A stretch of DNA of 64,000 bases, from the NCBI GenBank assembly GCA_022747635.1, contig JAKTNV010000010.1:39332237-39396236 (forward strand). The letters are read 5' to 3'. The notes beneath the pieces are model-generated. The model made no database searches and was not told where the DNA came from. It saw only the letters and a list, made by a program, of their open reading frames with translations. The translations under genes were made by a program, and so were the position numbers. Below are positions 20,696 to 32,165 of this stretch, piece by piece. How positions within the stretch are numbered: position 1 is the first letter of the stretch; every line of letters begins with the position of its first letter. Source of the stretch: Hetaerina americana (lineage: Eukaryota; Arthropoda; Insecta; Odonata; Calopterygidae).

Positions 20696-21812
20696 ATTTG
20701 TACGATAATACGGAGCAGACACGAATGCGTGCGTGATGGAATGCGTACCATCGAGGAAAATCACACGGTCTAGGCCTGAGTCATACGGACCAATAAACCC
20801 AAATACAAAAAACAGAAAGCCGAGACAACTTGTTGCGCCTTTTTTGATATTGTATTCGAAGGGCGACATTAAGAAGTTAAAGTGAATAAAATAAATGATG
20901 ACCAAACTAACCAGTTCCAGGACGATGGTCAAACATAAAAGGAAAGAATAAAGCTTAATAAAACGTCATTCCTAATATGGTTTTACTAGGACTATTCCAT
21001 CATGAAATATGAACAGCGCCAACCTTTTTCCAGCTCCTTTCATTCTTTATTCGTCTTTAGTGTAATCCGAGGCCGTTTAGGGTAGGACCCCCCATGTATC
21101 CTTGTCTATTTCTATAATCCGTAATTTGTAGCACGATGATTCATAAATCGCCAAAAATATCATCGATTACTCTAATCTTAACCAATATCATAGAATCATT
21201 TAATCATCTGGTTTACGACGTTCCTGGTGTTGTGGAGAAAATGTGAAGGTTTTTGCGTCCCCATTAATCCTCAAAAGGTCAGGATAAAGTAAATTTTGCG
21301 AAGTTCCCAAAAACTCCCGAAATACGTTGAAATTTTCCGAATTTCATGCATGCATGAATAACACAGAAGCGGAATCCTACTACTGCTTTGTGAAGACCTC
21401 CAAAGTGAGAACATTTTCCATTGCCAACTTTTGCACACAGGGATCCAACCACTGCATTTCGGGCCGCGCGTGCTAATTCAATGGAAAATGGAGAACTGCG
21501 CATTAATTCACACTTCACAAAAGTTCCCTGAACTAAGGGCACTTCCCGACTGTTTCATGTTTTCAAGTTTATGCGTGAGATTACCTCCCAATTTCTAACG
21601 TAGCTTTTTATCAGAAAGACTTGGAATCTGGTTGAGTAAGAATAGATTACACGAATAAGATGTCATCTAAGGTATATGACAAAGGGATGCTTAATTATTA
21701 CACGCTTTTGGAACGTATTTGTTTACCGAGAAACTCTCGGTCAGGTTAATTTCGTTTTCCACGCGTAATATCAGTCCTATTGCTGTTTTAATTTTTTTCT
21801 GCGCTCTGGACC
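20696..21812. other. AT-rich non-coding stretch
   Basis: An 87-codon minus-strand frame at 21279-21542 is not recognised. No element ends or RNA genes are seen. Confidence 0.45.
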
Positions 21813-21814
21813 TA

Positions 21815-22728
21815 CGAGGGCGGTTCAATAAGTACCCGTGTTTGACGACAAAGGGCGTTCCTGAGGGAAGTTTATGTTATCATCGTCTGCTGCCATCTAC
21901 CAAACGACGGCGAAACAAATTTCAGACTGATTTAAAGGTTAGTTTGGATTTCGCAGCCATTTGAGTAAGACGTGTTTCGTGATTTTCGCTAAGATGAAAA
22001 AAGAACAGTATCGTTCGGTAATTCGCTTTTTGTTTTTGGATGGGAAGAAATGCGAGGAGATAAAAGCAAAATTGGATGCTGTTTATGGGGACACTTCGCC
22101 ATCTATGACCACGGTTAGATATTGATTCAACGAATTTAGAAGTGGGCGAATATCTGTTTTTGATGAGGAGCGACCAGGACGCCTGGCAGACGTGGTTACC
22201 GAGGAAATCATTCAAAAAGTCCACGCCATGATTCTCTCTGATCGACAAGCGAAAGTGCGCGATGTAGCAGAGGCCGTGGCTCTTTCGACCGGAACGGCAA
22301 TTAATATTTTACATGATAAGTTGGCAATGAAAAAATTGTCGGTCCGATGGGTACCGCGATTGCTGTTTCAACACGATAACGCACCAGTACATACATTCGG
22401 AGTTGTCGCCGCCAAACTGCACGAACTACGTTATGAATTGCTGCCGCACCCCCCGTATTCACCCGATTTGGCTCTCTGCGACTTTTTCTTATTCCCTAAA
22501 ATGAAGAAATGGCTCGCGGGAAAAAATTTAGCTCAAACGAGGAAGTTATCGCCGAGACAGAGGTGTATTTTGGAGAGTTCGACAAATCCTATTTTTTGGA
22601 GGGGTTAAAAAAATGGCCGGAACGTTTGGAGAAGTGTATCTTTTTAAAAGGGAACTGAGATGAAACAAAAATGTTTTTGAAAAAATGGTTTCTTCATTTC
22701 TAACACGGTACTTATTGAACCGCCCTAG
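21815..22728 (+). mobile_element. Mariner element M2, internally deleted
   Basis: The ends are inverted repeats: CGAGGGCGGTTCAATAAGTA on the left, and on the right the complement of CTAGGGCGGTTCAATAAGTA. About 28 bp can be paired with one mismatch and one gap. TA dinucleotides flank it (21813-21814, 22729-22730). The element is only about 914 bp because roughly 400 bp of the transposase gene is missing. Good ends with a deleted core make it a candidate non-autonomous derivative. Confidence 0.9.
21994..22658 (+). pseudogene. Mariner transposase pseudogene, M2 (core deleted)
   Basis: Start MKKEQYRSVIRFLFLDGKKC at 21994. The helix-turn-helix half runs through YGDTSPSMTTVRY, where an in-frame TGA (near 22123) replaces the expected Trp, then continues in the same frame to VRWVPRLL. 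There it jumps directly to FQHDNAPVH, so the segment with the first catalytic Asp and all residues up to the second is absent. The second and third catalytic Asp (HDNAPVH and LCDFFLF) are 34 residues apart. A further frameshift in an A run near 22527 precedes the C-terminal FSSNEEVIAETEVYFGEF stretch, and a stop lies at 22656-22658. It cannot encode active transposase. Confidence 0.88.
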
Positions 22729-22730
22729 TA

Positions 22731-24444
22731 TAAGCCTAAACCAATACTGTATACAACGGAGTTAAGTTTATTTTTTAATTATTATGTTACTTCGCGTTTT
22801 GATATGGCCCTCAACTGGTTAGGTTTTCATAGATATGAAGACCCAATCCATGTCGTCAAATTGAACAATGTTTCAATATATGTTTAGGGTGCGCAATGAT
22901 GCATTCAGGATGAGTTTATTTCCTGTCCTGCACCACCCTTGGCTTCCAAGATTAATACGATGCCCAAAAAATTACCCTGCTACTATGGCCACCAGCCTAG
23001 GGATCAATCCATTTGTCCACAGCCGTTCTTCCGTCAATGCATATTTATCTTCAAATACACCGCGATACGAGCGGTGGAGTATAGCTCAACTAGCACCCGA
23101 CACAACTTTAACGGTTGAACCTTTAACAGTCGGAAGTGTAGCTCTTTCAAATCCTGGTGACATAAGATAGATCAAATTCCAATAATTATTTATTTTCATT
23201 TAACGTAATTACCGATTTATTCAAAGGAAATAAGGAGATTTTATTTAATTTCCGCACATAATTCTGCTTTCAAAATCGTGGTAAGCAAGATTAAAGGAAG
23301 GATTAAAGTGAGAAACAATTATCATTCTTAAGCCTTGGTCAAGAGGTAAATACAATGGGAAAATTAAAGGAGATCTAAGCCAAGACGTGCCCTTAAGTGC
23401 TGAACCAGTGAAGTGTATTCAACGATAGGCCCCCAACTGCTAATCGGGAAGAAAAAAATGATTCACTGCAGCTAAACTAATCAGCTACACTACAAGAGAC
23501 GTTACATTTAAGTTTGTTTTGAACGTATTTCACACTGAAGTACACTACTCGCATTTAGTGGCGGCATACAAGCATAGCGGCTGGTAGAAGGAAATCAATA
23601 AATAATTCGCAATGTCCACCTATTGACCGAATTAAATAACGGTAACCAGTGGAGGGAACGCCCAAAACCGACTCGACAATAATACTGATGAATAATAAAT
23701 TAATTATTTAGTGAACAGAAGTTGAAAAGTGATATCCAAAGACACAAAGGAAGAAATACTAGCGACCAAAAACAAGATATAAGCTCAAAAGTTACCAGAG
23801 ATGAAAACAAATATTTAATTACAATTTAATTTTCTTAATTATGAGTCCAATCGGCCTACGGATGATGTGTTACATTTTTCAACTAGGTGCGGTGTGTACC
23901 TTACTCAATGTAATACCTTTTACTAATCCTTCGAGAAAAGTCTTGCTTTGTGCGGTAGCACGAAATATCGATTGCGCCGTTGCGGTATCTCCGAGTGACG
24001 TGCGAATAAGAAATTCAGCGCGTTGCGACAAATTTCACCATGTCGTGTGCAAACTTAATTTTATAAAATCTCAATCACCGACTCCTGGCCTGGAGGCATA
24101 CTGGCCCAGGTTTAACCTTTCCAAAAAATGAATCGTGTTTTAATAGGCAGGCAAATAAGTTCGTCAAACAACGACGGGGAAGTTAAAAAAGGGTCGATAG
24201 GCAAGTTTATGACAGCGCTCGTAAAAAAAATTCACCGCATCAAGAAAATAAGTTATTTAAAAACCTACTGCGTGTTCAAAGTGTCGCTCTTGGATCAAAA
24301 CGACCATGTCAAAGCTAAGCTAAAAGAAACTTGTAAAAAATATTTCTGAATAACTTCAATGAAACTTATGTTATTGAAATCTACGCTTTGGAATATCACG
24401 TCTGTAAATGCTCGGAGGGCATTAATAACTAATCAATTACGTGA
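22731..24444. other. AT-rich non-coding stretch
   Basis: Open frames at 22868-23170, 23841-24131 and 24128-24349 (+) have no motifs I recognise. No element ends were found. Confidence 0.45.
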
Positions 24445-24483
24445 CTTTTTACTTCATCTTTCGTGGAAAGATGAAGTAAAAAG
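24445..24483. repeat. Perfect 17-bp inverted repeat at a LINE breakpoint
   Basis: CTTTTTACTTCATCTTT (24445-24461) is exactly complementary to 24467-24483, with loop CGTGG. The right arm is also the first part of the LINE-derived fragment that follows. Confidence 0.85.
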
Positions 24484-24840
24484 AATAGAGGTCTTCGAAA
24501 TGTGGATCTGGAAAAGGATGGAATGAATTAGATAGGAGGATAGAGTGAAGAATGAGTAGGTGCTACAAAGGATTGGCAAGAATATTAGCACAGATAATCA
24601 AGGAAAGGAAGGTTAATCGGTTAAGGCATTGCACGAGGAGGGAGTGTTAGTTGAAGACTGTGTTAGAGGGATTGATGAGAGGGAAGAGAATACGAAGGAG
24701 AAAGAGATATACGATGTTGGGCGTGGCTAGGATTGGGAGAAAATATGAAGAAATTAAAACAATGGCTGAGGACAGGATGACTTGGGAGGACAACCATGAG
24801 TGAACCTGCCATGCCGAATGACAACCCAAGATGATGACAT
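24467..24840 (+). pseudogene. LINE (RTE-like) reverse-transcriptase C-terminal relic, copy F
   Basis: Broken frames reproduce the order of the RTE C-terminus: EVFEMWIWKRME (compare EAFEMWVWRRME in copy B), a NEEVLQRIGK-like stretch, a His/Cys stretch equivalent to the RQEKWMKGVL region, KTVLEGLMRGKRIRRRKRYT (compare KTVIEGRMLGKRGKGRNRIG) and MLGVARIGRKYEEIKTMAED. An extra ~20 residues after this (TWEDNHE-type) are not in copy B, so it belongs to a related but different family. Stops interrupt it near 24525 and 24540. 5'-truncated. Confidence 0.72.
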
Positions 24841-27065
24841 ACGCTGAATGCTATAAAAATATAAACCTCATTTCAATGAAAACCCAATTTTTTCATTTAT
24901 CCACGGAAATCGATTTGAGAGTGAATGCTGGCCGAATTAAACTTTCCTTTCAAAATATCACAGTTTCACACCGCAACAAAATAAATTTTAACTGGCTAAA
25001 AAGGGTATAACAATGTATTAAATTTATGATTCATGGTCAATTATCTACGGCACATAATGAACGATCCTCTCCCACCAACTTCTTAGATTAAAAAAAACAA
25101 CCAAAAACCATAATCGCCGATACGGACGTTTAACATTGGTGAAGTAGATTGAGTTAGGTTTATGAGGGTTCGTATTCATAAAAAGCCTGCACACAAAACG
25201 GAGTATTCTCAGTAGTTGCGCTTAGAAATTATAATTGTGAAAGACGAAAGTATAATCTCTCTCGTTTCCAGCTTAATTTATTCTTCATATTGCCTAGAGA
25301 AATAAAATTCATAATGAAATAATGGTGCAATAAGAAGTTCGCCGTATCTTCTGGTGCACCCCTCACTTTTTATGAAAATTCAAACCTAAACAAAACCTTA
25401 TCATAAACTAAAGAAAATTTCATCCAAAGAACGGGTGTAATTACCTAATATATTTCTATCTTGCCCTCATTTTAAACTTCAATTTCTATCCAAATAATAA
25501 CGGCCTAATCGTAACCCTTTACTATCTAAATTCCTGCTCATTTTCCGAGAGGGAGCTGAAAATTACTCGAAGCAAAATTTGACTTTAGAACATGACGCAC
25601 CTCTATAAATATTTAGCGATTTTTACATAAAAATGCAAAGAGTGCACAAAAATACAAAGAGAGAGACACCCCGTCTCAATGCTCCTCCAACATACCAAAT
25701 TCCGAAATTATTATTGTTCACTTCTCGGATTTACTCTCCATTTTCTTCGTCCAGAAGCATCTGCATTTCGATTACGAGTCCTCGTCTAAATGCAAACTCG
25801 ATAGTCCATAATAGAATACTAGACTCAAAATTATTTATCGGTAATAATCTTTCGATAGATCTACGGACAAATTATCTCACAGTCACGGCCACATTTATGC
25901 GAAGATTAGGTACAATCCACCGGCCTAATGTTAGCATTATTTCACACTAATGACACCGACATAGCCTCTGTTCGTGGAAAATGACGACGTTGATGTTGAA
26001 GTAAAAGTATTTGTCTTGGAGTATCCACGCAATTTCTATGCAAACAAAGCTCAAGTTTGTGCCGCGTGGCAGGATCATTGAATCAATAACGCCAAACATG
26101 TTCCACACTACGATAGCTCTCAGTGGCGAATGTAACCAAAACCCGAAACTACGGATAAGTAACTTTCTCGTAGAGTTATCTTTTAAATTCCGTCAAATAA
26201 TACTCTATTACCAAATAATAATTATACGGCAGTATATAGCACTATAAAATTAAATGATACTGAATTTTTGGCATTCAAATTAAATTTGTAAGGAAAAACT
26301 TGCAAAATTAAGTCATGCATAACTGATGAGTGTTAATCACTGGCATCCGTTTCATTGACATATAATTTGGGTGCATGGCACCTATAATATATTTTGATAC
26401 AAAAAGTAACAGGATATTTTAATTGTTTCCAGAAGTGACAGACGGCATACCAACACATCAAATATTATCACCAAAGCATACAAAGCATATCAACACATCA
26501 TATTCATAAGAAAGGGACCATGAATGACGCACTCCCGTCAAATGTACTTGGGGACAGCTCCCTGCGCAGGCTGAAGGCTGAGGCACACAATTAAATTTCT
26601 CGGCGTCTGCCAATCGGCGAATGTCGCCAAGCAGTCTAAATGACACGCATTCGCGGAGCGGAATGAGATAGGAAGGAGTTACCTCAGTTAATAATTCACT
26701 CAAAAGAAAGTAAATTTAAACACATTAACGCTAGGTTCAATGGTGTGAGGAAAACACCGTTTTAGATCACCCTTAACATATTTATGGCTACAACCTATGA
26801 ACGTATTACCACTCTAGAGAAATCAATCAAGGCGAAGTCCCCGGCAAGTGAGCCATAAATCATTCCAAATGATCTTAATTTCTCTTTCTCCCGATCCCCA
26901 TCAACGTTTCAATTACATAAACATTGAAACAAGTAACGGACGATGCCCTCAAGAGGAGCTATGAAGGAATTATGAGAGAAAGCGGAGGTATTTTACAAAT
27001 AAAAACTAAGACTGGCATTCCCGTGCTTGAAGATGTCAGGGAAAATGGATAAACCTACAAGTATA
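24841..27065. other. AT-rich non-coding stretch
   Basis: Open frames at 25633-25950 and 26011-26247 (+) and 26458-26703 (-) show no recognisable domains or splice context. No repeats with paired ends were seen. Confidence 0.45.
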
Positions 27066-27067
27066 TA

Positions 27068-27820
27068 CGAGGGTCATCCGGAAAGTAGTACCCGTTCGTG
27101 AAATAAAGACACAAAAGTAAATATTAACAAACATAAAAAATTTTATTTGAAAGAGGATACTTTAAACTACTTCTCAACATAATCTCCAAGCAAATTAAGG
27201 CATTTGTCATAACGTGTGACAAGTTTCTGTATTCCTGCTGCATAGTCCTTCGCCGCCAGCTCATTGAGATACGCGAGGGACCCATCTTGCACAAATTTTT
27301 GCATAATGCAGATGGTGTTTAACAATTTCATGAACAATTGTTCGAGAAACATTGGGAAAATGCTCACAGATGTCATCAATTGTGACGCGCCGATCGTTCC
27401 TCACGAATTCGTCAACTGAGCTCACCAGTTGGTCTGTAATGACAGACGGTCTCTCCGAACGCTCATCGTCGTGTGTGTTCCCCCTCCCCATGTTGAAGTT
27501 GCGACACCACCGCCGAACAGACGACTCGTCCATTACATTGTCTCCATACACCTCCTTTAATTGGCGATGAATATCACATGGGCGAACGTTTCTTGCATTG
27601 AGGAATTTAATCACTGCCCTCACTTCACAACTGGCGGCGTTCTCAATTTTTTTAAACATTGTAAACAATCACAGAAACAACACAGGCAATGCTAGCGTCA
27701 CGCAACTTGGCTCAGAGAAGGCAGACAAGCCACTGAAGCTATCTGACCTCGTCCAGCGGCTACTCGCGTCGTCAGCACTTCATGCGGCACGAACGGGTAC
27801 TACTTTCCGGATGACCCTCG
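27068..27820 (-). mobile_element. Mariner element M3, internally deleted, perfect 33-bp ends
   Basis: The left end (27068-27100, CGAGGGTCATCCGGAAAGTA and 13 more bases) is exactly complementary to the right end (27788-27820). TA lies on both sides (27066-27067, 27821-27822). Total length is 753 bp, well short of a normal mariner of about 1.3 kb, because the catalytic part of the transposase gene on the minus strand is absent. Confidence 0.95.
27167..27668 (-). pseudogene. Mariner transposase pseudogene, M3 (catalytic core deleted)
   Basis: Minus-strand frame starting MFTMFKKIENAASCEVRAVI at 27668. The two N-terminal helix-turn-helix segments are complete (YGDNVMDESSVRRWCRNF, then RRVTIDDICEHFPNVSRTIV and HYAKICARWVPRVSQ). 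After that the frame stops. The C-terminal tail, QKFVQDGSLAYLNELAAKDY through to CLNLLGDYVEK, continues in another frame to 27167. Everything carrying the three catalytic Asp residues is missing. The remaining protein could at most bind DNA ends, and whether it is expressed is unknown. Confidence 0.9.
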
Positions 27821-27822
27821 TA

Positions 27823-30800
27823 GATTGAAGATTCCTACGCGCTGAGATAACTTGACAGACATATATGTATATTAATTAGAATATGAACTTTATCACTAGG
27901 ATCAGCATAATTACTTAAGATTATGTTTCAAGGGTTTGTGATTAATATAATACGGCATTCCTTGAAACCCAGAACTGGAGGTAGCGATGTGGTAGTTAAC
28001 AGGACTTTTAATATTAATAAAAGCAATCTAAAAAAATAGAAACGAGCGATAAAGCTTCTCATTAAAGAATTAAGTTTTAAATTCCCTACTCAGGATAGCT
28101 TATTAATGGCAACTATAAAATTGACATGATGTCATCAGGGGGGGGGAGCGAATCCAATAATAATAATGTAATATGTAAAACGATTTTCTCGGTGCAAATC
28201 GATTTATGTTGTCCTTCCCAAATCTTCTCTGTAATTAAGCTATAAAACATACCACATTTCAACCTGTACATCTTTGCAAGTTAACATTCTTTTTAATATA
28301 TAATAAGACCCATAACTTTCTCGACATTCTATCCCACCTAAGGGTTTATCTATTTGTCATTCGTTCTTTGCAAAGGCTCGCTGCTTAGTTGTGCGCGGTG
28401 AATTTCCCCGGAGAAATTTTTCAAAGATAAAAACAGTTTTCATTGTAATTATGTAACTGAACTTAAGATTTCTGTTTTCTCGTCCCTCAAAATACGAAAA
28501 AACTACGAGTTTTTCCGTGATCACATTTGATACGCACATTCTTTTAATTTAAGCGAACGACAAAGAATTTTGAAATTATTAGTTAAAATATTATTATTCT
28601 TTCAAATCTTTTAGCTATAGAGATTCACTTCGACCGAAAAACCACCTCGATCGCTCCCTTAATTTATAGAATGAATACCTATTACAGAGCGAGAAGCGAT
28701 GTTACACCAAAAGGTAGATTGTGGATTGACGGAGAAAATATTCAACGCCCAAGACATCTGCAGAAAGATTAATGGGAGGGTTAGCAATAAGAGATGATCT
28801 TTTAATAAACCCTTTATGTGATTCACTAACCGTATCTTGCGAGGGCTCCATGGAAACAAGATACCTCCGGATATCACAGAGGACAAATTCAGGCGCAGTT
28901 AACAAAAAATCCATCCCAGGAAAGCGAGCTCGCTCACTTTGCACAGGTGCGGTACTAATTCTCCACCGACTCATACTTATATCCGCACCACGTCGCTTCT
29001 AATCACTGGTAGATGCAGAGGCGACGCCTAGCGTAATCGGGTAGATGACGCTTCACGTGAAGCCAATTGCGCCCCGATGACCTTTGCCCTCAGGAGGGGG
29101 AGAAGAGTGGTGAGTAAAGGAAGGGATTGAGAAGGCGGGGCCACAGACGGAGCCTAACCCTATTCCCCTTCTCCCGAAGGTAAACTCGGGTCCAACTCTT
29201 AATGTCGCCTGACAAAACAAGCCTCAGGGCCAAATCGTCTAAATATTATATGGCGCACGAAGCTGCAGACTTGAGGCCGCGGATTCTCTATCGTTCACTC
29301 TTTTCCGAACTTCTTTGAGCTCGGAGAAGGGGGTTGGGAGCAATCTATTATTTGTATCCGAGGTCGTATTGAAGACTCACGTAATAAAGTATTAGTAAAA
29401 ATCCAAGCACGAAAGGGTCGTGGGAAAGGCATCTTTATTGCGTCGTTGCACATGTTTCAGCGAGAGGGAGGAGTTTTCTAAACAACGTTTGAAAAAAGCT
29501 AGATAAAAATGACGAGAAAAGGCTTGATAGCAACGGATCAAAAAAAAAGACCAAAAGCCAGAGCAGCAGAGAGATGGGTGAGCAAAGCAATAAGGAATGT
29601 GATGATATTTTTAACAGCTTATTTTTCTGCGGAGCAGCTAGGTAGCAGCTAAGGCAAAAAATACGCAGTTAAACACTGTTTTCCGCATACGTACTAATGA
29701 AAAGGAACAAATACATGTTTCCTGCTCACATTTTTACTGTAGTCACAAATGGTTAATTATAACAATGAAAAAACATCGAAAGGGATATTTACAGAACGAT
29801 TATTACAATAAGGAAATTGAATGGAATTCAAATTTTAGCAGTAGAGCGTCAAAATATGTAACCATTTCAAAATCTGGTATCAAAAGAAAAATTTCCATGC
29901 ATGGAAACAAATAATAATTTTAGAGTAAAATAAAAAACGCTAATTTAAAGTAAAGTAATTATAACGGTCGCCCATAATCTTTTTATCATTTAACCTCTAA
30001 GTATTGACGAAAAAATAACAGAGACGTAGCAACAACGACAGCATGTGAAAACTTGGAACTGAAATTTGCAACAAAACAATGTCGAAATCAATTATTATAT
30101 CCATGAACGGTATACTTGTACATGAAAATCAAACTGACCAGCAACTGTAACAATTACTTCATCCACTTAAGCCGAAGAACGAAAATGTTTGTTTTTCCAG
30201 AACTCACATCTAGGGAAAATTCACATAGCATACATCATGACGCGAGCAACACTTGAAGATTGTTCAAAGTTTCACGTAATATTAGGGTAAGTTCTTCAAT
30301 TGACATCGAACCACGGTGTTACAAACAATTTGTCGCTTTCGCCACAATTCACGAGGTTAAAGCCAGGTTGAAAAACCAGGGATGTTTTACCTTTTACAAA
30401 TTCCATGAAACTGCGGGGGAATACGCGATCTGGTAAAGAGGGGAAATCGATATATCATATCAATATAATGCCAAAATGCGGGTTTTTTGGACCACACAAC
30501 GCGACGAGTCGGCTCTTGGACTATTGGTACAGAGACTGCCATCGTGTAAGTCGAAATTGAAAGAGAGTGTCAGGCTGTAGGCTTCCATCTTTGAGTTAGG
30601 TTCTGTTTATGTGGGACGAAATAAAATATCTGTCACCCGTGAAATGCGTATTTCGCCAAATATAGCCCACAGAAAATACATGTTGATAATTATCCTTCAG
30701 CATTGTGATAAACTTTTAATATATACAATATCCCAAAATGTATCATACACTTAATTCCAAGGGAAAAAATTTGTAAAAAAATGAGCCCCTTTCCACTTAT

Positions 30801-31984
30801 CGACTTTTGACCACAAGTATTGACTCAATTGATTTGGCTGAGTGGCTATCGTTAGGAGTCTTTACCACATCTAACGAGAAACAGTGCACTAAAGAACATT
30901 TCAAATTAAGAATACACTTGAATATTAGTCGCCAGGTGCCACCACTGAAAAAGAAAATTAAAAATCACTATTTTTTTCTCGCCTTCAATAGAAACACATT
31001 CGAGTACTTTCTTCAGAGAAAATCATTTATTAATAACTATTTGGGTGGGCTAAGAACACTGAAAACCCGATATGAGAAAAGGAATTAGATTAAGCCTGGA
31101 TAAAACAAACAGTGTAACTATTTTACTGTTTAAGAATTAAACAAAATCAACTAACCATTTATTAGGAATTCTCTCTGGCACTAGGAAAATACGGAGGAAT
31201 TTCTGGTGGTAATTCTAGTATTGAGTAAATTTAATTACAGGTATCTACCATCGATTAATGTTTTTACAGAAATGACCCTCAGAAGTCGTAACGCCAGGCA
31301 GATTTAAAAACTGTAGTCTACATCATTGAAATCGTATATTTCTTTAATTACCTGCCTTGATTGGCCTGAGGTCATTACATTCCATTAACTTTTACAAATT
31401 TTTCTCATAGAAGTATTTTCTTCCAACTTATAATTCACCAGATGTACGTGAACCGCCCTGCTATACGTAGTTTACGATTGCTTAGAACCGATATAATGAA
31501 AATGCCACAACCCTAGGTCCAATTTATAAGTTTTGAAGGCTATAAAAATCTTATTTTAGGTATTACATAAACGATTCATTTAAGCAATCATGCATTCATT
31601 GCAAGTTGACTTGCATTACTTCAGCAGTAACGCCGATATTTTTCCCACTACTATATGATTTTAATTACCTTAAAACGACAGAGGCATGCCTGCATGCGTA
31701 AGTGAAGAATCAACTTCATAGACAGCAGTTATGTGCCAAACATAACGTGCAAACTCGTTTCTGTGGACGGACGTTGACAATGTATCATCGCCGTAAATAA
31801 ATTTAACCTTTCAGCTGCTATACACTACGTCACGTTTCATTAGATTAAATATAAATGTGAATAATACGCTAATTCCAAAATTTCTTTTAAAAAATGCGAG
31901 TTATGCGTGAAAATTAATGACAAACCGCTTCTCGCATCGCGTACAATTAACCAGTTTGAGCACCAGTGAGGACTGAATTCATCA
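27823..31984. other. Long AT-rich non-coding stretch
   Basis: No element or exon is recognised. A more GC-rich patch at about 29000-29340 has no coding match. A plus-strand frame at 30807-31088 is preceded by a TGGCTGAGTGG sequence (about 30835) that resembles a Pol III A box, but no B box follows. A 10-G run occurs near 28137. Confidence 0.45.
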
Positions 31985-32165
31985 ATTTGAAGGGACGAGC
32001 CAGCGTACACACCACCCCTTGAGGTCAAACGGCCGAGGGATGGTAGGACTCCCCCGAGACCCAGCCTCACGAGGACTTCTCGGGTCCACGCCGACCAGAG
32101 GAGTTCGAACCCACAACTTTAAAAGTATCGATTAGCGCCGTGACACGGGTCCTTTACTTCAACTT
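31985..32165 (-). repeat. tRNA-derived SINE-like repeat (family C)
   Basis: On the minus strand a B-box-like GGGTTCGAACTCC (32101-32113) follows a tRNA-like stretch and precedes a GC-rich body, with CTCGGGTCCACGCC on the + strand. The A box is poorly conserved. Only one copy is in the window, so the boundaries are approximate. A degenerate tRNA pseudogene is the alternative. Confidence 0.45.

Noticed and set aside
30820..30860. Pol III A-box-like TGGCTGAGTGG
   Set aside because: No B box at the right distance and no tRNA fold.
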